Shown here one piece after another: positions 43,517 through 44,455 of a stretch of DNA of 44,455 nt. Position numbers and translations under genes: made by a program. Location of the stretch: assembly GCA_016758965.1 (NCBI GenBank), contig JAEPRB010000299.1, positions 1 through 44,455 of the forward strand. The letters are read 5' to 3'. Under the pieces are notes generated by a model. It searched no databases. It was not told the origin of the DNA and saw only the letters and a program-made list of their open reading frames with translations. Position 1 is the stretch's first letter; every line of letters starts with the position of its first letter. Source of the DNA: Circinella minor (lineage: Eukaryota > Mucoromycota > Mucoromycetes > Mucorales > Lichtheimiaceae).

Positions 43517-44128
43517 TTTACTATTATTTTAAATAAAACTTCTCATTTCACAATTCCATAAACATGTTGATTGAGTGAAAATCAGCTATGGCGAGAACCC
43601 AACATCGCAACATTATGATATGGGAATACATTTATGCTTGCGTGTTATCAGAAGCTATGGCAACTAGGAACATTTTCAGAACACACAGACCATTATTTTG
43701 TAGCTATTGACAACAAAATTTTATACGTATAATTTATACGTAATGTGCAAAGCATGATAACAAGTAGTTCAAATAGTTTCAATAGTCAAAGAAAACATTG
43801 ATCATTGATAATAAAATTCTTTTACGTGGATGTTCGAATATTACCTGGTTTTTGAAAGTAAAAGAAGGTAAAGTCAGTACACGTTCGAATTTATATATAG
43901 TATCACTAATGATAAAGTATAGCAGACATGAAAAGAAAACCACCAAAGGCAGGTACTGTCCCAGCATATTATTATTTATGGAGAATTACGATAAGGAATT
44001 GAAATTGTAAGCTTTATTATATGTATGAATAACTAAAATAGTGTCGATAATAACAATAAAGAGAAAATTGCCAATGTTCGTGGGAAATGAGGCCAGTTTT
44101 GAACAAGACAGCTTTGGAAAAAAAAAAT
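43517..44128. other. Intergenic, AT-rich
   Basis: No supported gene. Short opposing frames at 43779-44010 are shadows with no recognisable motif. Confidence 0.5.
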
Positions 44129-44224
44129 TCAAACAAATTCACCACCACGACCTAAAAGGTGTCCCCCAGTAGCTGGACAACCTGCCGCCTGGCACTTTTC
44201 CATCCAAATAGCCATTTTATAACC
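44129..44224 (-). CDS. Last exon of an unidentified gene extending beyond the window
   Basis: The minus strand has a TTGTTGTAG acceptor (44228-44225 region) followed by a 31-codon frame ending in TGA: it begins GYKMAIWMEKCQAAGC and closes PATGGHLLGRGGEFV. GC content and codon use look coding. The preceding exon is not certain; a donor-like AAG|GTATTG lies about 140 nt upstream on that strand. I do not recognise the family from the C-terminus alone. Confidence 0.5.
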   Translation of the reverse strand, partial: GYKMAIWMEKCQAAGCPATGGHLLGRGGEFV

Positions 44225-44455
44225 CTACAACAAGTTGAAGTTAAAAAAATCTATAGAGTATCAGCGTGAGATGTTCGATTTTTTTTATTTCTTGCATAAT
44301 TAAAAACCACCATATCAAAGACAAACATCTGTCGTTATAAATTGGGCGGATCAATACCTTAGCCAATAGTAATAGAATATAACAAATGATAATAAAGGAT
44401 AAAAATATAATTCAAAAGATACCGCTTTATTATTTGATGAGCAAGGACTATTTAT

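Noticed and set aside
43779..44010. Opposing short frames before the final exon
   Set aside because: No motif, poor start context and AT-driven composition.
1..44455. CRISPR array, tRNA genes, bacterial operon or prophage signals
   Set aside because: None seen; the window is eukaryotic and no tRNA T-loop consensus with pairing stems was found by eye.

Overview
This window is AT-rich eukaryotic DNA, almost certainly from an early-diverging filamentous fungus and most likely Mucoromycota (Mucorales-like). The reasons are many short GT-AG introns (about 45 to 170 nt) in compact genes, a fungal gene set (ergosterol ERG28, protein O-mannosyltransferase, a GPI-type chitin deacetylase), and decayed Tc1-like, LINE-like and Ty3/gypsy-like elements of the kind common in mucoralean genomes. 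Species cannot be told. No organelle, bacterial or viral genes and no CRISPR array are seen. Nearly all genes are split, so exon joins were worked out by hand and checked by reading-frame phase; every full model given here closes in frame.

Layout. 1-527: intergenic, with a five-unit 9-bp CGCGAA repeat. 528-2770 and 3400-5546 (minus): tandem paralogous monocarboxylate-type MFS transporters of 482 and 477 aa with the same nine-exon structure. 6363-9943 (minus): mitochondrial 2-oxoglutarate dehydrogenase E1 (1031 aa), with one GC-AG intron. 10361-11436 (plus): molybdopterin-binding-domain protein. 11513-12813 (minus): CCCH zinc finger plus SAM-methyltransferase protein. 13373-14091 (plus): ERG28. 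About 15.2-21.5 kb: a mobile-element graveyard holding a Tc1 DD34E relic, a 28S rRNA fragment, a Ty3/gypsy relic and an inverted copy of the Tc1 5' end. 21584-23332 (minus): P-loop kinase resembling 2-phosphoglycerate kinase. 24222-26087 (plus): GABA aminotransferase. 26351-29611 (plus): protein O-mannosyltransferase, Pmt1-like. 30607-31282 (plus): five-exon, 75-aa C2H2 small protein of the ZNF706/At2g23090 type. 32.1-32.8 kb and 40.07-40.40 kb: two non-autonomous elements with TA target duplications. 35764-37018 (plus): chitin deacetylase. 37.9-39.3 kb: LINE and Tc1 relics. 39.8-44.1 kb: mostly gene-poor, with a long (TC)n tract. 44129-44224 (minus): apparent last exon of a gene running out of the window.

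How the genes relate. The set is ordinary nuclear housekeeping and cell-surface biology, not an operon-like system. KGD1 (TCA cycle) and GABA aminotransferase (GABA shunt, which bypasses the 2-oxoglutarate dehydrogenase step) are metabolically linked but about 14 kb apart. PMT and chitin deacetylase both serve the secretory pathway and cell wall. Three pairs are divergent and share an intergenic promoter region: KGD1 with the molybdopterin-domain gene, the CCCH methyltransferase with ERG28, and the P-loop kinase with GABA aminotransferase. I found no convincing new multi-gene system. The most unusual items are the 28S rRNA fragment inside the transposon cluster, nested perfect inverted repeats beside it, the GC-AG intron in KGD1, and the phased GCG motif array at 38.19-38.33 kb.
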